Shown in pieces: positions 1 through 6,473 of a stretch of 7,626 bases of DNA (position 1 is its first letter; each line of letters opens with the position of its first letter). Source of the DNA: JAKAWQ01 sp035503055 (lineage in GTDB: Bacteria > Pseudomonadota > Alphaproteobacteria > Acetobacterales > Acetobacteraceae); the NCBI GenBank assembly GCA_035503055.1, contig DATJTV010000376.1:1-7626 (forward strand), in the 5' to 3' direction. Made by a program: the position numbers and the translations under genes. The notes under the pieces were generated by a model, which was not told where the DNA came from, ran no database searches, and saw only the letters and a program-made list of their open reading frames with translations.

Positions 1-128
1 ATGACGATCAGCTCAGGTCCGCGTCCCGAGTGCCGGTTGCTGACAAGAAAGGAGCCGCCATAAAGCGGATGATGCGGGTCAACCACCGTGACCCGAGCGA
101 CTCGCCGATCAAGCTCGGCGGCATTGCA
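1..128 (-). pseudogene. 5' part of a small accessory-region protein gene, runs off left edge
   Basis: Read on the minus strand, this stretch gives an open frame containing ARVTVVDPHHPLYGGSF followed by LVSNRHSGRGPELIV, and it continues past base 1. The VTV-DP-HPLYG pattern resembles the N-terminus of short proteins (DUF5372-like) often found beside resolvases and transposons. That assignment is from memory and is not secure. There is no credible start codon with a ribosome binding site: upstream (to the right) the frame runs straight into the antisense of the istB remnant at about 130. The simplest reading is a gene cut at its N-terminus by the IS21-related junction. The plus strand of the same bases has only short frames with no recognisable product. 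Confidence 0.35.
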
Positions 129-130
129 AG

Positions 131-238
131 ATGTTCGGCGACGCCAAGATGACCACCGCCCTCCTCGATCGACTGACCCATCACTGCGAGATCATCGAGA
201 CGGGCAACGACAGCTGGCGCTTCAAGAACCGCGCCTGA
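131..238 (+). pseudogene. istB: istB 3' remnant (IS21-family transposition helper ATPase)
   Basis: The 35-residue frame contains MFGDAKMTTALLDRLTHHCE, then IIETGNDSWRFKNRA and TGA. This is the characteristic C-terminal tail of IstB, the AAA+ ATP-binding helper of IS21-family transposases: a conserved TTALLDRLTHHC segment, then an E-TGN-S-RFK ending. IstB is normally about 250 residues, so roughly 85% of the gene, with the Walker motifs, and all of istA are missing. Homology stops abruptly at about 130, where the same frame turns into unrelated residues (QARRHCK), so the left side is a recombination or deletion joint. The product cannot be functional. Confidence 0.85.
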
Positions 239-407
239 TCACCCCCGATCCGCCCGAACCGCCCCAGGGCTTGCCCAGGTGGGCAAACAGGCGCCTCCCG
301 CGCGTACCGCTCCGCTGCTCCCAAGGGCGCTCCGCGATGCGCGCGGGCCCCTCCTGTTCGCCATCTGGACAAGCGCCCCCCAACGACCCCGGCAGGTGAC
401 TCCCTTT

Positions 408-443
408 TTCCATGCCGATCCCGGGTCCCAATTCCATGCCGTT
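408..443 (+). repeat. Sub-terminal direct repeats at the IS21 right end
   Basis: TTCCATGCCGAT (408-419) recurs as TTCCATGCCGTT (432-443), 24 bases apart, with 11 of 12 bases identical. IS21-family ends carry tandem copies of the transposase-binding sequence, which this matches. Both copies contain an ATG (412 and 436) in the same frame as the downstream truncated gene, so the IS end could supply start codons, but no ribosome binding site sits at a usable distance. Confidence 0.6.
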
Positions 444-448
444 TGACA

Positions 449-1767
449 GCTATGGCGGCTCGGCCGCGGCACGCGCCGATGCGATCCCGGTCGTGCGCCG
501 CGTTCAGCCAACCGGAAGAGGTTGCTGGATTTTGTGCGATTGCCGACCGGCCGCGGAGCGGCCACCGGCGCTGGTGCCTGTCATGGAGACGCATATCCGG
601 CGGCATGTGCAGGCGGGATGGCCGCCTCGTGCGGAGGCCTGCGAGTTCTTTCGTGAGCCGGTCGATCAGGCCGTCGTGTCGGCAAGCCATCGGCCCATTC
701 AAGGGACTCAGGTGCGTCTGGTCCTGTCCTTCGATGTCAGCGCGTCGCCACCGCTGCAGCGCCGGGAGACGGCATCGCCGGCGAACCGGCGGCCCCAGCT
801 CGCACGGCTGCTGATCAGGCTTCTGACCGAGGCCGGGCTGCAGCGGATCGACGCCGGCGGAGCAACATCGCCGTCAGTTGCAGAGCAGCTTGCCCCGGTA
901 TGGCGTGTCGCCCGTGGGATCTCCCTGGACCGCGGCGCGCGTGTGGCGGACGCGCTCTGCATGAGCCTGGCGAAGTTGCCGGCGCTGATGGAACAGATCG
1001 CGACGGCGCCGGCGAACGCCTATCCGCGCGCCCGGCCGCAGGGGCTGCTGCTGATCCGTTTGCAGGATGTGCGTGGCGGGAAGCTGATCGCGCTCAACGG
1101 GCAGCAGCTGCCGGTCGTGGCACGGATCGCGGTGTACGGGGAGCGTCCGGAGGACGAGCCCGGCCCGGCCGAAGGCGCCCGGGCGCCCTTTCTTGCGCTG
1201 CGCATCGTGGCGCGGCCGATGCCGATCGACCCTGCGCAGTTCGTCTAGGCTCATGTGCATCCCTGCGCGTCGATGGATCGGGTCATGCTGGTCGACAGTG
1301 ATCTGGAGCGGCAGACGCTCTCGATCCTGCTGGCCTTTCAGCGGCGGATGGGGCGGGGGCGGCAGGCGGCGGTGACGATCGAGAAGCCGATGGAGTCTAT
1401 CGGGTCGGCGGAGGCGGAGGGCGGGACGCCGCCCCCGCCGTTGATTCCCGATTTCGTGGTGGTGACACGATATCGCAACGGCCGCAAACCGCGCCTCGTC
1501 CTCGAGTCGATGGGCTATGCCGATGACGGCTACCGAGACCGCAAGCGGGTTTTGCATCCCTAGATGGGGCGGGCGGCCGGGGTGATGGCCGTGCTGGAGC
1601 ACGACTTCCATTTCCCCGGGCACTGGTGGCAGGAGTGGCGAGACAATCGCTTCAAACGGTCGCTTTGGCAAACCTTTGGTCCAGGACAGTCCGCTAATTC
1701 GGAGGGGAGCGGGCAGAAGCGCGAAGGAGTACGAGGGGAGTATCGCCGCGCCGCGTCGATCCCGTAA
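449..1767 (+). pseudogene. Disrupted hypothetical gene, N-terminally truncated, two in-frame TAG stops
   Basis: One reading frame (the frame of base 412) stays coding-like from the IS end to about 1690 but is broken by TAG at 1246-1248 and TAG at 1561-1563, with a final TAA at 1765-1767. The first block has a cysteine cluster (GCWILCDCR near 520-546), then ETHIRRH and ACEFFRE, resembling a small C-x-C...H...C metal-binding arrangement. The second block contains SMDRVMLVDSDLERQTLSIL and ends in MGYADDGYRDRKRVLHP. The third has HDFHFPGHWWQEWRDNRFKR, then loses protein character. The layout recalls accessory or plasmid proteins such as DUF1173, but I do not recognise the family with certainty and claim no function. 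The 5' end is replaced by the IS21 end. GC-rich third positions persist through all three blocks, so inactivation looks recent. TAG may replace CAG at both sites, which is inference. Confidence 0.6.
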
Positions 1768-1840
1768 GGCCTCGATCATGCTGAGTGGCGTGCTCTTCGA
1801 TGCCGCCGGGGTCACTCGGTGGCATGCTACGATCCGATAC

Positions 1841-1927
1841 CTAAGGCGTGATCGCCGAACGTGTGAATCACGTGAGAAAGCAGACAGCGAGACGCGGGAT
1901 ACGCGAGCGAACGCGAAGGCCTCCCGT
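1841..1927 (-). repeat. Dispersed intergenic repeat, left copy
   Basis: The reverse complement of this stretch aligns without gaps to 6474-6560, with 61 of 87 bases matching by hand count. The core ATCCCGCGTCTCGCT (RC of 1886-1900) is identical in both copies, and a second conserved block GATTCAC is followed by TTCGGC. Position r in the right copy corresponds to 8401 minus r here. It lies in non-coding DNA after the disrupted gene. The stem that is perfect in the right copy (CGGGATGG/CCATCCCG) is degraded here. It is probably one member of a genome-wide family of short palindromic intergenic elements. Confidence 0.6.
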
Positions 1928-2053
1928 ACAATAGCCGCGAAACCTCGGGTTAACTCTCCCGCGCCAAGATAACCCTCTCGTGGGGCCACGCCGCAATTCC
2001 GCTGGCCCGCCGCACCCCTTCCGACCGTCCGATGAATAGAAAGAATCGCAGAG

Positions 2054-2058
2054 AGGAG
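2054..2058 (+). promoter_or_regulatory. Ribosome binding site deciding the GTG start of the PAS-MCP gene
   Basis: AGGAG lies 7 bases upstream of GTG at 2066. The next in-frame ATG, at 2084, has no comparable site, so the GTG start is preferred. Confidence 0.75.
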
Positions 2059-2065
2059 TAGCATC

Positions 2066-3556
2066 GTGCTCGATTTTCTCCATATGCCGCGCGATTCCGT
2101 GGCGAGCGCCGAGGCCAAGCTCGCCGCGCTCGACCGCGCGCAGGCCATCATCGAGTTCGCGTCCGACGGCACGATCATAAAGGCCAACGAAAACTTCCTC
2201 AGGCTGCTCGGATACCAGTCGGCGGAGGTGATCGGCCGGAAGCACGCCATATTCGTCGAGCCTTCCTATGCCGAGAGCGCCGACTACCGCAAGTTCTGGG
2301 ACGAGCTCCGAGCCGGGCGGCCAAGCGTTGCGGAGTTCAAGCGCATCGCCAAGGACGGGCACGCGGTCTGGATCCAGGGCTCCTACAACCCCGTGCTCGG
2401 CCCCGGCGGCAAGGTCGTCCGCGTAATCAAGGCCGCGACAGATGTCACCCGGCGCAAGCTCGCGGAGCTGCAGCTCCAGGGGCAGGTCGATGCGATCGAC
2501 CGCTCGCAGGCGCGCATCGAATTCGCGCTAGACGGCACGGTGCTCGAGGCGAACGAGAATTTCCTGGCCCTGATGGGCTATCGGCTCGACGAGATCAAAG
2601 GACGGCACCATTCGATGTTCGTCGATCCGGCGGAGCGGACGAGCACGGCCTACAGCCAGTTCTGGGATGCGCTCAGGGGCGGCCGGTTCCAGACCGCGCG
2701 CTACAAGCGCTTCGGCAAGGGCAGCAAGCCTGTATGGCTCCAGGCGAGCTACAATCCCATCCTCGATGCCGAAGGCAAGCCCTGCCGCGTCGTCAAGATC
2801 GCAAGCGACGTCACCGAGCAGGTGACCCTCCTCGCCAACGTCAAAACGCTGATCGAAGACAATATGGGTGCGGTCGGCCAGGAGATCGGCCGCACGGAGC
2901 TGGAATCGCAAAGCGCCGCCGAGCGCCTCGCCGAGACGACCGGTGCGGTACAGATGGTCGCCTCGGGCGCGGAAGAGATGGCCGCGTCCGTCGGTGAGAT
3001 CGCCGGCAACATGGCCAAGTCCCGCGATGCCACCGACCGGGCCTTCGAGCAGGCGGTGGCCGCCAACGAGGCGAGCACGCGCCTTTCCGAAGCCGCGCAG
3101 GCGATGAGCGGCATCGTCGAGACGATCGAGGCGATCGCGAGCCAGATCAACCTGCTCGCCCTCAACGCGACGATTGAGGCCGCCCGCGCCGGAGACGCCG
3201 GGCGCGGCTTCGCGGTCGTTGCGAGCGAGGTGAAGTCTCTCGCCGGCCAGGCCGGCGAAGCAACATCGCGCATCTCCAGCGAGATCGACGGCATCCGGAG
3301 CGTCGCCGCTACCGTCGCGAGCGCGCTCGCCGCCATCCGCGCATCGGTCGAGGGCGTGCGGGAATACGTGACGAGCGCCGCCTCGGCGGTCGAGGAACAG
3401 ACCGCCGTCACCCGCGACATGTCCGCCAACATGCAATCGGTGGCCGGCGCGGTCGGGACGATCAACGAAAACATGGGGCAGATCACCCGCGCCGTCGCCG
3501 GCGTGAACGAAGCCGTCGCAAAAACCCGCGACGCCGCCCTCTCCCTGACCTCATAG
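2066..3556 (+). CDS. Soluble methyl-accepting chemotaxis receptor, PAS-PAS-MCP signal domain
   Basis: The 496-residue protein senses a signal through two N-terminal PAS domains and passes it to a CheA/CheW kinase complex. PAS A is about residues 23-128 and PAS B about 145-250. They are internal duplicates: each has an ANENFL--(L/M)GY helix, an F-x-RxxKxG strand region, VW(I/L)Q-SYNP (about 102-109 and 223-231) and a closing (A/S)-DVT. The signalling domain spans about 255-490 and contains the near-invariant hairpin tip, roughly 350-393, with ASQINLLALNATIEAARAGD followed by GRGFAVVASEVKSLA. No signal peptide or membrane helix is visible, so it should be cytoplasmic, like Aer2 or BdlA-type receptors. 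There is no C-terminal NWETF-like pentapeptide for CheR/CheB tethering. The SYNP-type PAS domains suggest a bound cofactor (heme or flavin), which is inference. It stands alone, with no che genes nearby. Start is GTG with AGGAG 7 bases upstream. Family assignment is secure; the ligand is unknown. Confidence 0.95.
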   Translation: MLDFLHMPRDSVASAEAKLAALDRAQAIIEFASDGTIIKANENFLRLLGYQSAEVIGRKHAIFVEPSYAESADYRKFWDELRAGRPSVAEFKRIAKDGHAVWIQGSYNPVLGPGGKVVRVIKAATDVTRRKLAELQLQGQVDAIDRSQARIEFALDGTVLEANENFLALMGYRLDEIKGRHHSMFVDPAERTSTAYSQFWDALRGGRFQTARYKRFGKGSKPVWLQASYNPILDAEGKPCRVVKIASDVTEQVTLLANVKTLIEDNMGAVGQEIGRTELESQSAAERLAETTGAVQMVASGAEEMAASVGEIAGNMAKSRDATDRAFEQAVAANEASTRLSEAAQAMSGIVETIEAIASQINLLALNATIEAARAGDAGRGFAVVASEVKSLAGQAGEATSRISSEIDGIRSVAATVASALAAIRASVEGVREYVTSAASAVEEQTAVTRDMSANMQSVAGAVGTINENMGQITRAVAGVNEAVAKTRDAALSLTS

Positions 3557-3561
3557 ATGGC

Positions 3562-3603
3562 CGGAAGGACCGGGCTTCAAGGAAGCCCCGCGGCGGCCTT
3601 CCG
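3562..3603. terminator. Nested hairpin between convergent genes, possible bidirectional terminator
   Basis: The inner stem GGGCTTC (3572-3578) / GAAGCCC (3582-3588) is perfect with a 3-base loop. An outer stem CGGAAGG (3562-3568) / CCTTCCG (3597-3603) encloses it. It starts 6 bases after the receptor stop and lies 15 bases beyond the stop of the opposite small gene. There is no T-run on either strand, so it is not a textbook intrinsic terminator. Confidence 0.5.
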
Positions 3604-3618
3604 CCAAACTTCTCCGGC

Positions 3619-3837
3619 TCAGGCCCAGGCACGAACACGTCCCATTCCGTAGCAAAGCGCGGCGAGGCCGCCCACGAAAAACCCGATCGGCCAGTTCGTC
3701 CAACAGGATAGCGCGATCGCGGCCGATACCGTGACAAGAGACACAACGACGGAGAGGAGGCTTACCGAAAGCGGCCGGTCGGTCAGCGAGCGCGCCGCGC
3801 CGCCCGGCCGCTCCCGCCCTGCCTCGCACTCTTCCAT
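3619..3837 (-). CDS. Small two-helix membrane protein, unknown function
   Basis: This 72-residue protein has a charged N-terminus (about 1-22, rich in E and R) and a hydrophobic helix at about 23-46 (LSVSLLSVVVSLVTVSAAI and on). A short WTNWP turn (46-50) leads to a second hydrophobic stretch at about 51-66 (IGFFVGGLAALCYGMG), and the end is basic (RVRAWA). A hairpin in the inner membrane with both ends cytoplasmic is the likely topology. The ATG start has GGAGGT five bases upstream, one of the best ribosome binding sites in the window, which supports a real gene. The helix-WP-helix end resembles the last two membrane segments of ABC-3 metal-permease (ZnuB/MntB-like) proteins, but there is no permease sequence upstream: the frame meets a stop at 3883-3885. 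It could be a shortened descendant or unrelated. It is convergent with the receptor gene and divergent from the glycosyltransferase gene. Confidence 0.6.
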   Translation of the reverse strand: MEECEAGRERPGGAARSLTDRPLSVSLLSVVVSLVTVSAAIALSCWTNWPIGFFVGGLAALCYGMGRVRAWA

Positions 3838-4103
3838 GACACACCTCCAGCGCGGATATCGTCCGCTTGCGAGGTGTCTCGTTCAACCGTGGCGCGGACG
3901 CTACCCGCGTCTCCGCCTTGGCGTCGATCAGGACATTGACGGGAGAGGGGATCGGAAAACTCCCTCCGAACGTCAGCCCGCGGGTCGATGGCCCGCTATG
4001 CTATTCCCTTGTCTCGCCGGCAGAGACGGAAGCAAAATGCGCGCGGCGCCCTATGCGGCACCAACGTCCGGAAGGGTTGTGCTGTGCGATAGAGGCTTCC
4101 TCC
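3838..4103. promoter_or_regulatory. Divergent intergenic region between small membrane gene and GT9 gene
   Basis: These 266 bases separate two outward-facing genes and must hold both promoters. The minus-strand ribosome binding site (CCTCC on the plus strand, 3844-3848) and the plus-strand site AGAGG (4091-4095) are clear. On the minus strand, TTGAAC followed about 17 bases later by GACGAT is a weak promoter candidate. On the plus strand, TATGCT near 3998 is a possible -10 without a convincing -35. The glycosyltransferase frame is open back to 3867, but that upstream part reads as non-protein sequence. Confidence 0.45.
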
Positions 4104-5219
4104 GTGTCATTACCGATCCTCTCTCCCCTTGCCGGCCGCTTCGTCCGCCCGCTCGACGCCAATACAATTTTGGTGCACGGGAAGGATCAGCCTATCGGCG
4201 ATGCCTTCCTGCAGGCCGAGTTCTTTCACGCCTTGCGCTGCCGCTTCCCCAAGGCGAAAATCACCTTCGCAACCTCCATCGGCGGCACGCCCTACGCGGA
4301 CAGCATGCGGGCCGTGATGGCGCCTTACATCGACGAAGTGCTGACGGAGCAGGCGCTCTGTCTCAGCCGGAGCCAGGTGTGGCGGCCGGCATCGCGCCCG
4401 ATGAATGGGCGCCGCTTCGACCTGATCCTGGATATGGAAAAGGTCTGGTGGCGCTGCTTGGCTATCCGCCGCGTACGCCATCGGGTTTACATCTCCGCCT
4501 CGAACCATTTCCTGCTCTCCGGCCGCTGGCCGCGCTCGTGGCGAAAACCCGCCCATCTCAGCCGGCAATACAACATGCTGCTCGATGCCACGGGGATGCC
4601 GGTTCGCGCCTCTCTGCCCGCTCCCAGCTTCCGAGATGCCGAAGCCGATCAGCGCGCCGCCGAGCTGCTGCCCGGAGGCCGAACCTATATCGGGCTCGTG
4701 CCCGGCGCCGGCGACCGCGACAAGTGCTGGCCGCTGGATCGCTTCATGGCGCTTGCGCGCAGTTGTCTCGCGGAAGGCCATGCGCCGGTGCTGCTGCTAG
4801 GCCCGAAGGAAGCCGACTGGCTGGACGTGGTTCGTCGCGAATGTCCAGAGGCCCTTCTGCCGGCATGGCATGGCAACGAGATGCGGCCGGAATTCCGCTC
4901 GCCGCTGCAGACAGTGGCGCTAGGCGGCCGCCTGACGGCCGCAGTCACCAACGACTGCGGCATGGCCCATCTGCTCGCCGCCGCCGCCACGCCGCTCGTC
5001 GCGCTCTTCGGAGCCACCAATCCCGTCAAATACGCGCCGCTAACGCCCCGGGTGACGATCCTGAGCGCCCGCGACTACGGATCCGATGCCCCTGAGGCCA
5101 TTCCTTACGACGCCGTGCAGGCGGCCTTGGCCGCGATGGTCGCTTCGGCACCACTGCCGCACCAGCGCCGGGGCCGCTGCGCGGACGGCTACTCCGCCGC
5201 CTCGGCGAGGGTAGGGTAG
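4104..5219 (+). CDS. Glycosyltransferase family 9 protein (heptosyltransferase-like)
   Basis: The 371-residue protein has the two-domain GT-B layout of family 9, which transfers a sugar from a nucleotide donor (ADP-heptose in the classic members) in lipopolysaccharide or other glycan assembly at the cytoplasmic face of the inner membrane. The N-terminal domain starts with TILVHGKDQPIGDAFLQ (21-37), where IGD matches the family I-GD-LL motif and D33 would be the catalytic acid. ALRCRFPKAKITFAT follows. The C-terminal domain has YIGLVPGAGDRDKCWPLDRF (195-214), a G-E--A-VLLLG strand and the donor-site block TNDCGMAHLLAAAATPLVAL (282-301), then FGATNP. Start is GTG with AGAGG eight bases upstream; an upstream ATG at 3867 would add 79 low-quality residues. 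The last ~10 residues overlap the ene-reductase gene on the other strand. It is solitary, with no LPS genes in view, so the acceptor and donor are not known. Family assignment is firm. Confidence 0.88.
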   Translation: MSLPILSPLAGRFVRPLDANTILVHGKDQPIGDAFLQAEFFHALRCRFPKAKITFATSIGGTPYADSMRAVMAPYIDEVLTEQALCLSRSQVWRPASRPMNGRRFDLILDMEKVWWRCLAIRRVRHRVYISASNHFLLSGRWPRSWRKPAHLSRQYNMLLDATGMPVRASLPAPSFRDAEADQRAAELLPGGRTYIGLVPGAGDRDKCWPLDRFMALARSCLAEGHAPVLLLGPKEADWLDVVRRECPEALLPAWHGNEMRPEFRSPLQTVALGGRLTAAVTNDCGMAHLLAAAATPLVALFGATNPVKYAPLTPRVTILSARDYGSDAPEAIPYDAVQAALAAMVASAPLPHQRRGRCADGYSAASARVG

Positions 5220-6256
5220 TCGGTGTAGCCATCCGCGCCTTCGGCGTAGAACGTCGCCGCCTGCCATGGCGCGAGCGGCGCGCCGAGCACCAGGCGGCGG
5301 GGCAGATCGGGATTGGCAATGAAGAGTTTTCCGAACGCGACGGCGTCGGCCTCGCCGGCGGCGAGCGCGGCTTCGGCGCTCTCGCGCGTAAAGCCCTCGT
5401 TGGCGACGTAAGTTCCGCCGAACGCGGCCTTGAGCGTGGGCCCGAGCCGCGGCTCCTTCGCCGATTCACGCGCGCAGAGGAAGGCGATCTTCCGCTTGCC
5501 GAGCTCGTGCGCGACGTAGCCGAAGGTCGCCGCAAGATCGCTATCGCCCATGTCGTGCGCGTCCGCGCGCGGCGCGAGATGCATCCCGACACGGCCCGCG
5601 CCCCACACCGAGATCACCGCGTCCGCAACCTCCAGCATCAGCCGCGCGCGATTCTCGATCGTGCCGCCGTAACGATCATCGCGCTGGTTGCTGCCGTCCT
5701 GGAGGAACTGATCGAGGAGATAGCCGTTCGCCCCGTGGATCTCGACCCCGTCGAAGCCCGCGGCCATGGCGTTCTCCGCGCCCTTGCGGAAGGACGCAAC
5801 GATCCCGGGCAGCTCCTCGCTCGCGAGAGCGCGCGGCGTCACATAAGGGCGCTCCGGGCGTACCAGGCTCACATTGCCCTTGGGCGCGATCGCGCTCGGC
5901 GCGAGCGGAAGCGCGCCATCCAGATAGAGCGGGTCCGAGATGCGCCCGACGTGCCAGAGTTGAAGCAGGATGACGCCGCCGGCTTTGTGCACGCCCTTCG
6001 TGACCAGGCGCCAGCCTTCCACCTGTTCCGCGGACCAGATGCCGGGCGTCCGCGGATACCCCACGCCCATCGGCGCAACCGACGTCGCTTCCGAGAGGAT
6101 GGCGCCCGCCGAGGCGCGCTGGACGTAGTAGTCGCGCATCATGGCGTTGGGCACGCGGCCCGGCCCGCTCGAGCGGGTGCGCGTCAGGGGCGCCATCAAA
6201 ATGCGGTTCGGGAGCCGAAGATCGCCGAGGGCGATGGGGTCGAAGAGCGTCGGCAT
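5189..6256 (-). CDS. Old Yellow Enzyme family ene-reductase (NemA-like, FMN-dependent)
   Basis: This 355-residue protein has the length and motifs of NemA/OYE flavoenzymes, which reduce activated C=C bonds (enones, maleimides, nitro compounds) with NAD(P)H in the cytoplasm. Visible motifs are LFDPIALGDLRLPNRILMAP near the N-terminus, then LTRTRS with T25 at the FMN-tuning position. LQLWHVGRISDP lies at 98-109. HGANGYLLDQFLQDGSNQRD covers 174-193, with the H174/N177 substrate pair and Y179 as proton donor, followed by RYGGTIENRARL. FGKLFIANPDLPRR (308-321) forms the FMN-phosphate region, and DGYTDYP lies near the end. The flavin-contacting Arg of OYE1 (the GxRLSP motif) is His here (GMHLAPR, H226), which I believe occurs in a known subgroup. 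The start chosen is the ATG before PTLFDP, with GGAGG 12 bases upstream (longer than ideal). A further 23 open codons upstream do not look like OYE sequence. The C-terminus overlaps the glycosyltransferase gene by 31 bases tail to tail. No adjacent regulator gene is present. The physiological substrate is unknown. Confidence 0.95.
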   Translation of the reverse strand: MPTLFDPIALGDLRLPNRILMAPLTRTRSSGPGRVPNAMMRDYYVQRASAGAILSEATSVAPMGVGYPRTPGIWSAEQVEGWRLVTKGVHKAGGVILLQLWHVGRISDPLYLDGALPLAPSAIAPKGNVSLVRPERPYVTPRALASEELPGIVASFRKGAENAMAAGFDGVEIHGANGYLLDQFLQDGSNQRDDRYGGTIENRARLMLEVADAVISVWGAGRVGMHLAPRADAHDMGDSDLAATFGYVAHELGKRKIAFLCARESAKEPRLGPTLKAAFGGTYVANEGFTRESAEAALAAGEADAVAFGKLFIANPDLPRRLVLGAPLAPWQAATFYAEGADGYTDYPTLAEAAE

Positions 6257-6298
6257 GGGCGGCAATGTCCTCCACGGGAACGGGCCAAGGACACTTAA

Positions 6299-6472
6299 AT
6301 TGGTGGTTCCGCTGCGCCGCAACAAGGCGCCGAACTCCTGCGCCGTGCTCCGGACGGAACCTGGCCGAAGCGCCCGGCAATCATCGAAGACGGCGCGCTC
6401 CCGCTCGAAAGCATCGGATTCCGGGCGATGCTGCCCGCGATCTATCGGACGACGCGCCTGGCGCGCCGCTAG
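6299..6472 (+). pseudogene. 3' remnant of a Uma2-family (DUF820) nuclease gene
   Basis: From an in-frame stop at 6296-6298, 57 codons run to TAG at 6470-6472. They contain GAELLRRAPDGTWPKRPAII followed by EDGALPLESIGFRAMLPAIY and RTTRLARR. The pattern RR-PDG-WP-P, a short acidic or glycine turn, L-L-SIGF and L--IYRTT is the usual C-terminal strand-helix end of Uma2-like PD-(D/E)XK proteins, which are about 190-200 residues. The N-terminal three quarters, including the active site, are missing; in their place is the 5' region of the divergent ene-reductase. There is no plausible start codon or ribosome binding site. It looks like a leftover at a rearrangement joint near 6297. The family call comes from recalled pattern and not from a search. 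Confidence 0.55.
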
Positions 6473-6473
6473 A

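Larger units (their letters stand above)
131..448 (+). mobile_element. IS21-family element, right-end fragment
   Basis: After the istB stop, about 200 non-coding bases lead to a TGACA terminus at 444-448. IS21 elements end in TGACA at the right and begin with TGTCA at the left, and they carry repeated sub-terminal copies of the end sequence; both right-end traits are visible here. The left end, istA and most of istB are absent, so this is an immobile relic. No target duplication can be tested because the partner end is missing. The exact outer base is inferred from the TGACA and from the change to a coding-like frame after 449. No gene was seen in 239-411. Confidence 0.65.
1768..2065. other. 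Intergenic region upstream of the PAS-MCP gene
   Basis: No credible gene was seen in these 298 bases. They hold a dispersed repeat copy (1841-1927), an inverted repeat GGGTTA...TAACCC (1947-1952 / 1970-1975) and another, GGGCCA...TGGCCC (1983-1988 / 2003-2008). The ribosome binding site of the receptor gene lies at the right end. The promoter of the receptor gene presumably lies here, but no clear -35/-10 pair could be picked out. Confidence 0.5.

Noticed and set aside
1947..1975. GGTTAAC-like sequence upstream of the receptor as a CtrA or flagellar sigma-factor site
   Set aside because: Spacing does not match the TTAA-N7-TTAA CtrA site, and only GATAA of a sigma-28 -10 box is present with no matching -35. 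Kept only as an inverted repeat.
874..2250. Long minus-strand open frame (over 450 codons) across the disrupted gene and the start of the receptor
   Set aside because: It lies antisense to two recognisable coding frames, has Arg/Pro/His-rich low-complexity composition and no family motif. Long shadow frames are expected at this GC content.
3867..4103. N-terminal extension of the glycosyltransferase to an upstream ATG
   Set aside because: The extra 79 residues show no family similarity, and a good ribosome binding site precedes the GTG at 4104.
3731..5095. Plus-strand open frame of 454 codons overlapping the glycosyltransferase
   Set aside because: It is in a different frame from the GT9 motifs, is Arg/Ala/Pro-rich and has no ribosome binding site. 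It is a shadow of the real gene.
6257..6325. 23-residue N-terminal extension of the ene-reductase
   Set aside because: Family proteins start just before the LFDP segment. The extra residues are not conserved-looking and cover the ribosome binding site.
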